A stretch of DNA of 50,836 bases. It comes from Granulosicoccus sp. Lineage in GTDB: Bacteria > Pseudomonadota > Gammaproteobacteria > Granulosicoccales > Granulosicoccaceae. Shown in pieces: positions 18,266 through 27,378 of this stretch. Below the pieces are notes generated by a model. That model ran no database searches and had not been told where the DNA came from. It saw only the letters and a list, made by a program, of their open reading frames with translations. The position numbers were made by a program, and so were the translations under genes. Each line of letters opens with the position of its first letter. Position 1 is the first letter of the stretch. The stretch lies in contig JALZWO010000008.1 of the NCBI GenBank assembly GCA_023300375.1, forward strand, positions 1 to 50,836. The letters run 5' to 3'.

Positions 18266-19497
18266 TGCTTATCCGATTGCTTATCCGATTGCTTATCCGA
18301 TTGTTTCTGATGCACTTTGATACTGCTACGGGATAACATCTTCCCAAGCAATCCTACTAAGCCGGTTAAACCATCCAGTGCAAACTCAGTATAGCGCTGT
18401 GACGGTTTGGGTTTGTCTGGCAAAGCGACAAGTGCCGCCAGTAATTTATCAGGATCGATAGCATCTTCAGGCAAGATCATGTCAACAAGATCAAGCTCGG
18501 CTGCGCGCGTTGCTCTTATCAGTTGCTCTTCGCGAGGCACTGTGCGAGGAATAATAAGGGCTGGCTTGTCGAACGACAGTATTTCACAAAAGGTGTTGTA
18601 GCCACCCATGGCGACAACCGCTCGGGCGTTGTAAATGAGATCCTCCATGCGGGCGTCGAAATCGATTATCGTCACGCCAGAGATATTTTTTCCTAGCGCA
18701 ACAAACTCGGCGCGTTCTTTACTCGGCATGTAGGGTCCCAGTACAAACAACGCTTTAAGTAGTTTTTCAGATGACTTTTCGTACACCGATAACACGGACC
18801 TAATGAGTTCAACACCATCGCCACCACCACCTGCAGTGACAAGAATGTAATTGTCTTCGCCACCTGGTTTTGTTTTAACGCCATGGGACACCTGACGCTT
18901 GAGAAAACCTGCAAACTGAATTCTTGAATTAACGCTCTCAGGCACATCAAGCCCAACCAAGGGATTATAAAAATTCTTGGGGCCATACACCCAGATATGA
19001 CCATAGATGGATTCGATCTTACTCATGAGCTCTTTACGTCCCCATTCAGCTTTGAGTAATCTGGGGGAGTCCATGACATCACGCAAACCGAGCACTAGCT
19101 GTGTGTTCTGTTTTTTGAGATAGTGTAAGGTCTCTGTGATTTCGCCTTTAAGCCCCATGGGTTCTTTATCCACAATGAACACATCAGGGTTAAATGTCTT
19201 GGCAGTGTGCAGCACAATAGACTCACGCATCCTTATGGTGTCCGCAATATCAATGTGCTGATCCAGTGAGGTGTATTCACCGTTTCGCAATTTGATCACA
19301 CTCGGGATCTTTACAAAATCAACGCGCGAGCGAAAATCGAAGGCACCCGCAATAGCCGAACCCGAAATAATAAGCACACTAAGCCCGTTGTAATGTTCAA
19401 CAAGCGCGTGTGCAATAGTTCGGCATCGTCGCAAATGCCCTAGCCCGAACGTATCATGGCTGTACATGAGGATACGAGCCCCATTTAGCTTAGTCAC
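18262..19497 (-). CDS. MurG-like glycosyltransferase (COG4671 type) with repeat tail
   Basis: The 411-residue GT-B protein has ILMYSHDTFGLGHLRRCR at the start, a Gly-rich VTAGGGGDG loop mid-way and the donor-site AMGGYNTFCEIL near the C-terminus. It starts at GTG 19497 with AAGG upstream. The last about 14 residues are a QSDK repeat encoded by a 12-bp tandem repeat, which the next gene's start overlaps. It lies 100 bases after the dipeptide-type permease gene and is probably in the same transcript. Acceptor and donor are unknown. Confidence 0.8.
   Translation of the reverse strand: MTKLNGARILMYSHDTFGLGHLRRCRTIAHALVEHYNGLSVLIISGSAIAGAFDFRSRVDFVKIPSVIKLRNGEYTSLDQHIDIADTIRMRESIVLHTAKTFNPDVFIVDKEPMGLKGEITETLHYLKKQNTQLVLGLRDVMDSPRLLKAEWGRKELMSKIESIYGHIWVYGPKNFYNPLVGLDVPESVNSRIQFAGFLKRQVSHGVKTKPGGEDNYILVTAGGGGDGVELIRSVLSVYEKSSEKLLKALFVLGPYMPSKERAEFVALGKNISGVTIIDFDARMEDLIYNARAVVAMGGYNTFCEILSFDKPALIIPRTVPREEQLIRATRAAELDLVDMILPEDAIDPDKLLAALVALPDKPKPSQRYTEFALDGLTGLVGLLGKMLSRSSIKVHQKQSDKQSDKQSDKQ
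18265..18300. repeat. Three perfect 12-bp tandem repeats at a gene junction
   Basis: The unit TTGCTTATCCGA is repeated three times head to tail, with a degenerate fourth copy from 18301. On the minus strand it encodes the QSDK repeat at the C-terminus of the MurG-like transferase and ends exactly at the ATGA overlap with the following GT4 gene. Slippage by whole units would change tail length without breaking the frame. Confidence 0.9.
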
Positions 19498-19596
19498 GAT
19501 ACAGAACCTTGAATTCCATGGCTTGATACCAAACCAAGAACCATTCTAAGCCTAAGTAATCGCAGCTTTTCAGTGTCTACATCCATGTGCTTACGT

Positions 19597-20775
19597 CTAC
19601 TTATAAGGATCGGCCGCATCACGCAACCCATCGCCCAGAAAATTAAACGCCAAAATAACAAGAATGACCGGCACCACTGGAAACAGTAACCAAGGGTAAA
19701 GTGCGATGACGTTAATGCTTCTCGCCTCTGTGAGCAAGATCCCCCAACTCGTTGTGGGAGGCCGCAAGCCAATACCTAGAAAACTCAACGCTGTTTCGCC
19801 AAGAATCATACCTGGCACCGCCAATGTTGCACTAGCAATCAGATGTGACATAAAGCCTGGCACAAGATGGCTGCGAATCACTCGACTGCTCTTAGCACCC
19901 AGTAACTGCGCCGCTACAACAAAATCTTCATCGCGTAATGACAACAACTTGGAGCGTACAGCTCGCGCAAGACCCGTCCAGTCTATTAAGCCCAGTATGA
20001 CAGTGATACCCACATAGACCAACAAAGGACTCCAAGTAAGCGGAATAATCGTTGCCAATGCCATCCACAGCGGGATGCTTGGAATGGATTGCAGAACCTC
20101 TGTAGTACGTTGCACCATCATATCGAAGAGCCCGCCACGGTAACCGGCAATTCCACCAATAACTATCCCAAGCACAAAGCTCATGAGCACACCAAGGATA
20201 CCGATCGTTAGAGAAATTCTTGCGCCGTATATGGTACGAGACAGAATATCTCTACCTAGACGGTCAGTGCCCATGAGAAATAGTTGCCCGTTTTCAGCGG
20301 GGCAAACCAGATGCACATCAGTCTCAATGAAATTCCAGAAGCTGTAGCTATCTGCACGGCAGAAAAATCTCAGCTCCTGAACATCCTCTTCGTTGTCTGT
20401 ATAGTTGCGCCGCAACGTGGTCATGTCTAAATTCATGGACTTGCCATAGACATAAGGCCTAACCAGTTCACCATCACGAAAAATATGTACTGCGGTGGGC
20501 GGTGCATAGATGAAATCGGTATTACGCGTATGCAGATTGTACGGCGCTAAAAATTCGCTTATCAGAATACCCAAGTAGATCAGCACGAGAAAAATAGCTG
20601 ACACTAACGCAGGCTTGTGTTGACGGAAATGCAACCACATCAACTGCGATTGCGAAGCAAGCGCGGAAGGGTCAGCTACGTTGTCGTTTTCTAGATCATT
20701 GGGATCGTAAGGCGCGGTGGACACATAGTGTTCTAGTGACTTTCCTGAATCAGGCAACGGTGACTTGGAACTCAT
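19597..20775 (-). CDS. Oligopeptide-type ABC transporter permease (DppC/YejE-like)
   Basis: The 392-residue inner-membrane permease has one N-terminal helix (about 57-76), a periplasmic insert of about 85 residues, then the conserved BPD core with GTDRLGRDILSR and the EAA loop around VVAAQLLGAKSSRVIRSH. The insert resembles longer DppC-type permeases rather than the short form. It pairs with the permease at 20772-21770 (4-base overlap), a periplasmic binding protein and a fused ATPase to make a complete importer of oligopeptides or, as in AgpA-type systems, oligosaccharides. Confidence 0.92.
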   Translation of the reverse strand: MSSKSPLPDSGKSLEHYVSTAPYDPNDLENDNVADPSALASQSQLMWLHFRQHKPALVSAIFLVLIYLGILISEFLAPYNLHTRNTDFIYAPPTAVHIFRDGELVRPYVYGKSMNLDMTTLRRNYTDNEEDVQELRFFCRADSYSFWNFIETDVHLVCPAENGQLFLMGTDRLGRDILSRTIYGARISLTIGILGVLMSFVLGIVIGGIAGYRGGLFDMMVQRTTEVLQSIPSIPLWMALATIIPLTWSPLLVYVGITVILGLIDWTGLARAVRSKLLSLRDEDFVVAAQLLGAKSSRVIRSHLVPGFMSHLIASATLAVPGMILGETALSFLGIGLRPPTTSWGILLTEARSINVIALYPWLLFPVVPVILVILAFNFLGDGLRDAADPYK

Positions 20776-21770
20776 GCGCTTCGCCCTTTACCAAATCGTA
20801 TGCGAGGATCAAGTATAGCCAGCGCAATATCAGAAACCAGTACACCTATGACGGTCAGAAATGCCAGAAACATAAGGAACGATCCTGCCAGATACATATC
20901 TTGACTCTGCAAGGCTTGTATCAGCATAGGACCTGTTGTCTCTAATGACAAGACAATGGCTGTCACTTCCGCTCCAGAAATAACCGCGGGTAAAATGGAC
21001 CCAATATCTGAAATGAAAAAATTCAACGCCATACGTAATGGGTATTTTCTAAGCACCTTCTTCGGATGTAGGCCTTTTGCACGTGCTGTGATCACATACT
21101 GCTTTTTTAACTCATCCAGCAAATTAGCTCGCAATCGACGAATCATAGCAGCGGTACCCGCTGTACCGATAATGATGACCGGTATCCAGAGATGCTCCAA
21201 AATGGATATGAATTTGTCCCATGACATGGACTGATTCAGATATTCCCGATCCATTAAATGACCAATCGATGTTCCAAACCAGACGTTAGCAAAGTACATC
21301 ATGACTAGAGCCATAATAAAGTTAGGTATGGCAATACCAATCATGCCTACAAGCGTTAGTCCATAGTCGCCCCAACTGTACTGATGAGTTGCCGAGTAAA
21401 TGCCAATGGGAAAAGCAATAAGCCAAGTAAAAGCAATAGTGACTACCGACACCATTATGGTTAGCCACAAACGATCACCGACTACCTCGTTTACCGGCAG
21501 ACGGTATTCAAATGAATAGCCAAAGTCGCCCACGGCCATACCGGTAATCCAGTGCCAATATCGTACGTAGATCGGTTGGTCAAATCCGTAGCGCTCTCTC
21601 AGTAACTCAATTTCTGCAAGATCCGCAGTTTCGCCCATGGCTTTGAGTTCGGCCACGTAACTTTCAAAAAAATCACCAGGAGGCAATTCGATAATAGTGA
21701 ACACCAGTATCGAGATAATTAGCAAGGTGGGGATCATGGTGATGATCCTCCAAAAGATATAACTCAGCAT
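20772..21770 (-). CDS. Oligopeptide-type ABC transporter permease (DppB/YejB-like)
   Basis: This 332-residue polytopic protein begins with the typical first helix (FWRIITMIPTLLIISILVF) and carries the EAA-loop signature YVITARAKGLHPKKVLRKYPLRMAL region near 225-250. It starts 2 bases after the stop of the binding-protein gene and overlaps the next permease by 4 bases, so it is certainly in the same operon. It forms half of the membrane channel of the importer. Confidence 0.93.
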   Translation of the reverse strand: MLSYIFWRIITMIPTLLIISILVFTIIELPPGDFFESYVAELKAMGETADLAEIELLRERYGFDQPIYVRYWHWITGMAVGDFGYSFEYRLPVNEVVGDRLWLTIMVSVVTIAFTWLIAFPIGIYSATHQYSWGDYGLTLVGMIGIAIPNFIMALVMMYFANVWFGTSIGHLMDREYLNQSMSWDKFISILEHLWIPVIIIGTAGTAAMIRRLRANLLDELKKQYVITARAKGLHPKKVLRKYPLRMALNFFISDIGSILPAVISGAEVTAIVLSLETTGPMLIQALQSQDMYLAGSFLMFLAFLTVIGVLVSDIALAILDPRIRFGKGRSA

Positions 21771-21772
21771 GG

Positions 21773-23674
21773 TTATAGTGTATCGTCAAGCCAGAAGGTA
21801 TCGGGCATGTAAATACCCAGATAGCTGGTAGGTGAGAAACCAACCAGAGCCTCGTCGGGCAAATTTTGCAGTCTGGCAGAACGAACCACAGGCTGCATAC
21901 CACCGTTGACCGTACCAATGGAAAACACTTGATCGGCGTGAATGGCTAGCATCTCTGCCCAAATGGTTTCACGCTCTTCGTTTTCAGTGCTTAACATCCA
22001 ATCATCAAGCAATTTTCGTAGGCGTTGCACCTCTGGAAGATCTGGCGTCTGGCCCTGCATTTGTGCAGACATATAATACAAGCCCCAAACAGGCCATTGA
22101 AGCTGATCAACGGAACTGGGAGCAAGTGCTGTCGGCGGCATGTCAGCCGTCGGCAATGCGTTATCAAGACCACGCCAAACCGACATCATGACCTGTCCGC
22201 CGGTAATTCGGCTGCGAAAAATATCACGCTGTGACGAGCGCACAAACAAGGCTATGCCAATCTGTCTGCAATGATCTGCAATCAGTTCAAGTACATCGGT
22301 TTCAAGCGTGCTTTCACCCGCCGACTCTATAGTAATGTTGGCAACACGGCCATCGGGCAGCAAGCGGATGCCATTACCAGCACGCTCGGTAAGCCCCAGT
22401 TCGTCTAGCAACGCGTTGGCTTGCTCTGGATCATAGCTGGTCCAGGCAGAGGCATATTCTGGTTTAAACAATGGGCTTTCAGGTAAAACGGTGTCAGCGC
22501 TCTCGTTAGCTAAGCCAAAGTAGATAACCTGATTGATTTCACGTCGGTTGATCGCCAGCGACAGTGCACGCCGCATTCGTACGTCCTGAAACAGCGCTCT
22601 CCACACTTCATCTTGACAATTAAGGTTGGGATACAAAGCCACACTGGACCCTTGCGTTCTACGCCATAAAGATACTTTTAGTGGGAATCGATTCTCAGCC
22701 TCTTTAATCATCGTGTAGTCAGGTAGAGCAATACCTGTGACTTGCAAATCACTTTCGCCTGTTGCTACCTTGGCGCCAAGGATTTCAGCAGAGCTGACAT
22801 TGAGTACTAAGCGATCAACGTACGGCAATTGCTTTCCATTCTCATCAACCCTGTGAAAAAAAGGGTTTCGCTCAAAAACGAATTGTTCAGCTGGCGGTAA
22901 GGTGGTTGGTCGCCATGCTTCAAGTGTGGGTAGATTGGGATTTTCGGGTCGGTTCTGTCGTGACATTTTTTGGTGTAAGCCAACCCAGTCATCTACGCGA
23001 TGCGTGTCGATTAACTCGGAAAGATCTGCATCAGTTTGAAATTTGTTATGAAATTGCTGCATGTATTGCGAAGGCAACGCCAGCGTTTGCGGGATAGGCG
23101 CGGCCAACAAATCAAGAAATTGTGGCATGGGGACATCCCAGCTGTAGCGTACCGTCAATTTGTCCAGCACCTCAAAGACCGGACCCTGCCCCCTTGATTT
23201 CAACCTTGCGGGCATCCCCCCTCGCATGATGTCGCGATTGAGAATAACGTGATCCCAATAATAGCGAAAATCTTCTGAAGTCAGTTCACTGCCATCCGAC
23301 CAACGATGTCCTTCGCGCAATTTAAAAGTAAATACCCGTCCTTCTTCTACTGTGTACGATTCAAGAATATCGGGCACCAGATTGAGATCTTCGTCATAAC
23401 CGACAAGCCGTGAATAACTGAAGATAGGCACGTAACGAATATCTTTTTGACGCCCTATCAGCATGCGTAAACTACCCCCGTGTTCACCGGGCAGGCGATC
23501 CATAGCCTTGAGGTTTACCACTCGAGGACTTTTGGGCAACCGCTCGCTCATCGATGGTAATGCACCAGAATTTACGACATCGCTGAAATAGGGCGCATCA
23601 TTTGTATTTGCCAATAGCTGCTTTGGCAATGTGGAACACGCCATCAATGCAAGTAATTCGCGGCGCGTCATCAT
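21773..23674 (-). CDS. Periplasmic substrate-binding protein, family 5 (SBP_bac_5)
   Basis: The 633-residue binding protein begins MMTRRELLALMAC, a twin-arginine-like export signal. The body shows the family-5 hallmarks: TFKLREGHRWSDGSELTSEDFRYYW near 115-140 and VRMRRALSLAINRREINQVIYFG near 370-395. It is longer than DppA/OppA (about 530) and similar to YejA and AgpA-like proteins, which bind peptides or oligosaccharides. The ATG overlaps the ATPase stop by 4 bases. Given the glycosyltransferases downstream, a glycan fragment is a plausible ligand; that is inference. Confidence 0.9.
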   Translation of the reverse strand: MMTRRELLALMACSTLPKQLLANTNDAPYFSDVVNSGALPSMSERLPKSPRVVNLKAMDRLPGEHGGSLRMLIGRQKDIRYVPIFSYSRLVGYDEDLNLVPDILESYTVEEGRVFTFKLREGHRWSDGSELTSEDFRYYWDHVILNRDIMRGGMPARLKSRGQGPVFEVLDKLTVRYSWDVPMPQFLDLLAAPIPQTLALPSQYMQQFHNKFQTDADLSELIDTHRVDDWVGLHQKMSRQNRPENPNLPTLEAWRPTTLPPAEQFVFERNPFFHRVDENGKQLPYVDRLVLNVSSAEILGAKVATGESDLQVTGIALPDYTMIKEAENRFPLKVSLWRRTQGSSVALYPNLNCQDEVWRALFQDVRMRRALSLAINRREINQVIYFGLANESADTVLPESPLFKPEYASAWTSYDPEQANALLDELGLTERAGNGIRLLPDGRVANITIESAGESTLETDVLELIADHCRQIGIALFVRSSQRDIFRSRITGGQVMMSVWRGLDNALPTADMPPTALAPSSVDQLQWPVWGLYYMSAQMQGQTPDLPEVQRLRKLLDDWMLSTENEERETIWAEMLAIHADQVFSIGTVNGGMQPVVRSARLQNLPDEALVGFSPTSYLGIYMPDTFWLDDTL

Positions 23675-25602
23675 CGTCTTAATTCTCCTGCATCGGCTGA
23701 ACTTCGAGCGAGCACCACATGCCCATTGCCCAGATCAACACTGGACAAACTTGTGTCATTGTCGGCACAAAACACTTTGTCCCAGTTCTGCGAAGCAGTC
23801 TGACTGGATGTTGCGGCTGTTGAAAAATCCAACGGGCGATCCAGATCAGGAAATGGCACAGCATTCATTAGCGATCGCGTGTACGGATGAACTGGATCTT
23901 TCATAATGATTTCTCTAGGTGCTATTTCGACGATCTTGCCCGCCCACATAACAGCGACCCGATCTGCGATGTAATCGATAACCGCCAAATTGTGAGAAAC
24001 AAAAAGATACGTAAGCCCCATGTCTTTTTGTAAATCTTTTAGTAAGTTGAGTATTTGCGCCTGCACCGACACATCGAGTGCAGACACTGGCTCATCGCAA
24101 ATAATCAAACTCGGTGCAAGCGCTAACGAACGAGCAATACCGATACGTTGACGCTGCCCACCGGAGAAGCTGTGTGGATAGCGCTGTAGTGCGTTAGTAC
24201 CCATACCAACCGCCTTCAATAGGGCTTCCATTGCAGTATTACGTTGCGCCCGAGTACCCCTCTCATGAATTTCAAAGGGCTCACGCAGTATATTTGAAAC
24301 CGTCATACGCGGCGACAACGATGATATAGGATCCTGAAAAATGAGTTGTATTCGCGTACGCAACTCTTTTAGTTCAGCATCCTGGACGGCCAATACATCT
24401 ATTGGACCAGCACCTTCATCAAAGATGACACTACCTGTGTCAGGAGTTACTGCGCGCATAAGAATTTTAGATAACGTGGTCTTACCACTACCGCTCTCAC
24501 CCACCAAGCCCAGACACTCACCGCGGTAAATATCAAAACTGACACCGTCTACAGCACGAGCCACCTTGTTTTGATTCTTTTTGAGGCGCCACTGCTGTTT
24601 TCGAGTGACATAGCTCTTGCTGACATCACGCACACTGAGTATGACCTCGGGAGCCTTGTCGAGGCTCAGCTTTGGCACAATGAGCTGATTGAGCAAATCG
24701 TCAACATTGGTGTCTATTTCGCGAAGGGGCGTTAGGCGCGTACTGCGATCCATATCAAAATGAGGAATAGCGCCCAGCAAACCCTTTAGATAAGGATGCT
24801 CTGGGTAGCGAAACAGTGTATCGATGGGTCCCGCTTCCATAATTTGTCCACGGTAGATAACGGACACTTCATCAGCCATGTTAGCCACCACCCCCAGATC
24901 GTGAGTGATTAGCAAGATGGCCATCTTTAGTCGATCTTGCAACTCAGACAACAGCTCGAGGATTTGCGCTTGTATCGTGACATCCAGTGCAGTTGTTGGT
25001 TCATCAGCAATTAAAAGAGCCGGCTCACAAATAAGTGCCATAGCAATCATCGCGCGCTGACGCATGCCGCCAGACAGCTCAAAAGAATACATATCGAACA
25101 CTTTGGCAGGATCAGCAAACCCGACAAGTCCCAACATTTTTTCACACGTTTCACGTCGTTCTGCAGGCTTCTGCAACGTGTGTTCAGTGAGAATTTCTGA
25201 TATCTGATCACCGATAGTGTGCAACGGTGAGAATGATGTCATGGGTTCCTGAAAGATCATGCCAATTCGGTTACCGCGAATTGAACGAATCTGACGCCCA
25301 TCGTGCGGTAGCTGAACCATGTCTTGTGGCTCATTTGACATGTCAGGATCTGTGAATAGTACACGCCCACTGACTTGTGCATTAGCCGTTTGCAGCCCCA
25401 TAACCACCTGACTGATTACCGACTTGCCCGACCCAGATTCGCCAACTAGTGCGGTCACTTTTCCTGGCAACACCCTCAGGCTGGCACCTTTGACGGCCCT
25501 AACAGGCCCTGTCACACTCGGAAACGAGACATGAAGGTCCTCTATGCGAAGTAAATCCGCTGCTGGAGCAATCTGATTTTCTGTGCTGGATGGGGCCGTC
25601 AT
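23671..25602 (-). CDS. Two-domain oligopeptide-type ABC transporter ATPase (YejF/GsiA-like)
   Basis: The 643-residue protein is a fusion of DppD-like and DppF-like ATPases. Both halves have Walker A (GESGSGKS and GESGSGKT), an LSGGMRQR- or FSGGQRQR-type signature, Walker B ending IADEP or ICDEP, and a switch His (ITHD, VSHN). It powers the adjacent importer. It is the first gene of the long minus-strand operon; the 66 bases before it are shared with the divergent GT32-type gene. Confidence 0.95.
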   Translation of the reverse strand: MTAPSSTENQIAPAADLLRIEDLHVSFPSVTGPVRAVKGASLRVLPGKVTALVGESGSGKSVISQVVMGLQTANAQVSGRVLFTDPDMSNEPQDMVQLPHDGRQIRSIRGNRIGMIFQEPMTSFSPLHTIGDQISEILTEHTLQKPAERRETCEKMLGLVGFADPAKVFDMYSFELSGGMRQRAMIAMALICEPALLIADEPTTALDVTIQAQILELLSELQDRLKMAILLITHDLGVVANMADEVSVIYRGQIMEAGPIDTLFRYPEHPYLKGLLGAIPHFDMDRSTRLTPLREIDTNVDDLLNQLIVPKLSLDKAPEVILSVRDVSKSYVTRKQQWRLKKNQNKVARAVDGVSFDIYRGECLGLVGESGSGKTTLSKILMRAVTPDTGSVIFDEGAGPIDVLAVQDAELKELRTRIQLIFQDPISSLSPRMTVSNILREPFEIHERGTRAQRNTAMEALLKAVGMGTNALQRYPHSFSGGQRQRIGIARSLALAPSLIICDEPVSALDVSVQAQILNLLKDLQKDMGLTYLFVSHNLAVIDYIADRVAVMWAGKIVEIAPREIIMKDPVHPYTRSLMNAVPFPDLDRPLDFSTAATSSQTASQNWDKVFCADNDTSLSSVDLGNGHVVLARSSADAGELRR

Positions 25603-25668
25603 GGAAAAGCTCGTTAATTCAACAGTGACGATATACTACCGCTGTATGGCTCCTCCGACAAACCCTAC

Positions 25669-26649
25669 ATGTGTATGTCATCAAAAGAAGAACTCAATAA
25701 GCGGCTAGAAGAGGCTGCAACTCTGCGCGATTCAGGTTTGTTCAATGACGCTGAAAGCCTGTTGCTGGCCGTCGAAAAGGACCCCGATAGCCATCTTTTG
25801 GGCCCCAAAACTGTGCACGGCTTACCCAGGCGCCTGCACTCAGCTTGGTTAAAACTAGCAAAAGTAAGAGGTGACAATATTAACAGTACAGGACTTCAGT
25901 ACACTCTTGTCCCCCCAATCGCTACCCTCAACCAATTTGCAACCTTCACGCTGGCAGAACGTAAGCAGCTCGCTGAACTTAATAGCCTGAAGGTACCTGC
26001 TGTGCTTCACCAAATCTGGATAGGTGACAAGGATGCACCTGCAGGCACCCAAGCCTGGCAGCAATACGCAAAACTCAATAATATTGAATACAAGCTGTGG
26101 AATGAGAACGAACTACACACCCTTGGCATTGAGCAAAATGCAGCGTACAACGTCATGCGCGCCAAGGGAGATTTACCCGGTGCCGTCGATGTAGCTCGCT
26201 ACCTCATCCTTGAACGTTTCGGTGGGATCTATCTTGATTGCGACTGGTACCCAGTGCGCGATGACATCAGCTTTTTTGACCTGCTACCGATGACTGGACT
26301 GGTAGCAATGCCCGAGAACATTCCACGACAAACAGGCAAAGGAAGTCTGCTGCTTGCTAACTCATTCATTGCAGCACCCCCAGGTCATCTGGTGTTCACA
26401 AGGTTACTTGCCAGTATGGAACACGTTACAAAGCTACTTCCCAAAGCACCCGCATGGTGGTCAACCGGCCCCTTGCTGTTTACGTTAATGAGTCGCGGCG
26501 GCTCGGTCACACTGGCAGATGCCGATCTGGAGGCTGGTAATTTGCCACAGACGACAACGCTGCCTGAGGTCATAAACTGGTGTGAACAAAAACGCTTGGG
26601 CGACAGTGGATTGCTACTGGCCTGGCGCTCATGGAGCCGTGCTGAGTAG
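25669..26649 (+). CDS. GT32-type glycosyltransferase with DXD motif
   Basis: The 326-residue protein has a helical, TPR-like N-terminus (about 5-65) and then the Gly_transf_sug core: HQIWIG at 114-119, YKLWNENEL near 141-149, DVARYLILERFGGIYLDCDW with the DCD metal/donor motif at 190-192. Such enzymes use a nucleotide sugar and Mn2+ and often act in capsule or O-chain synthesis. Start is ATG 25669 or 25675. It is the only plus-strand gene in the carbohydrate block and overlaps the 3' end of the convergent deacetylase by 21 bases. Confidence 0.85.
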   Translation: MCMSSKEELNKRLEEAATLRDSGLFNDAESLLLAVEKDPDSHLLGPKTVHGLPRRLHSAWLKLAKVRGDNINSTGLQYTLVPPIATLNQFATFTLAERKQLAELNSLKVPAVLHQIWIGDKDAPAGTQAWQQYAKLNNIEYKLWNENELHTLGIEQNAAYNVMRAKGDLPGAVDVARYLILERFGGIYLDCDWYPVRDDISFFDLLPMTGLVAMPENIPRQTGKGSLLLANSFIAAPPGHLVFTRLLASMEHVTKLLPKAPAWWSTGPLLFTLMSRGGSVTLADADLEAGNLPQTTTLPEVINWCEQKRLGDSGLLLAWRSWSRAE

Positions 26650-27378
26650 ATCAGAAACAGACACCCAGCGAACTGCTCGGTGTTCTTGCAGCAGCGCCAA
26701 AGCTTGCTGCAAAAAATCCCAAGTGACTGGCGTGTGTACAAGATGATGGGTAAGAATACCAATGGTTGACCTGCCCGCTTGCAACTGTTCAACGATGTCG
26801 GCTACAAGCTCAGAGGCTTCGCGCACGCCGTTGCCGCCCTTAGCGTAAATCACATCGACCTGGGTGTTAATCATTTTTACCGCTGTGGGTTTCTCCACAC
26901 CGAAGGTGGACACGCCGGAAAAACCCAAGGTGTGCAGCTGACCAAGAACATTCTGGGTTATTCGATTCCATGGTGGAACCAGTAATGGCACGAACTCAGA
27001 ACCGTGCAATGCGGAAAGCTTAGTAAATCCACGCTCCAATTCGGCCAACACCTGATCAATAGGCCTGTCATCGCCAAGCTCGCATTTCTTACCACCCTGC
27101 GGAGCATGATTAGTGTGCGACCAACCGTGCACGGCCACCGACACACCAGCGACACTGTCCAAACGGTGCACCAAGGCATCCCCTGTGTGCTCAGGGATAA
27201 CCGCCAGTGTTAGTGGGACTTTGTTAAATTCACATAGCTCCAACAGCTGCGATAGTGGCTCACTAGGCTCTACCGCATCATCATCACGTAGCCAGAAAGT
27301 AACCTGCTCACCGACCGCCGCTTTTGCATCCAAGGCCCGCAGCAGAGTAGAAAACGTACTCAGCTCTTGTGTATTCAC
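26629..27378 (-). CDS. NodB-like polysaccharide deacetylase family protein (second copy)
   Basis: The 249-residue protein is aligned by eye with the deacetylase at 14912-15730. It shares WLRDDDAVEP, HGWSHTNHAPQGG, VPPWNRITQ and the C-terminal ILTHHL, so the metal-binding Asp and His positions are kept. There is no signal peptide. Its ATG overlaps the upstream GT4 stop (ATGA at 27375-27378), and its 3' end overlaps the convergent GT32 gene. It probably deacetylates a sugar in the same or a related glycan pathway. Confidence 0.8.
   Translation of the reverse strand: MNTQELSTFSTLLRALDAKAAVGEQVTFWLRDDDAVEPSEPLSQLLELCEFNKVPLTLAVIPEHTGDALVHRLDSVAGVSVAVHGWSHTNHAPQGGKKCELGDDRPIDQVLAELERGFTKLSALHGSEFVPLLVPPWNRITQNVLGQLHTLGFSGVSTFGVEKPTAVKMINTQVDVIYAKGGNGVREASELVADIVEQLQAGRSTIGILTHHLVHTPVTWDFLQQALALLQEHRAVRWVSVSDLLSTAP

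Noticed and set aside
19494..19596. Small coding frame in the gap between permease and glycosyltransferase
   Set aside because: The frame is mostly the shadow of the permease gene, and its end has no start signal of its own.
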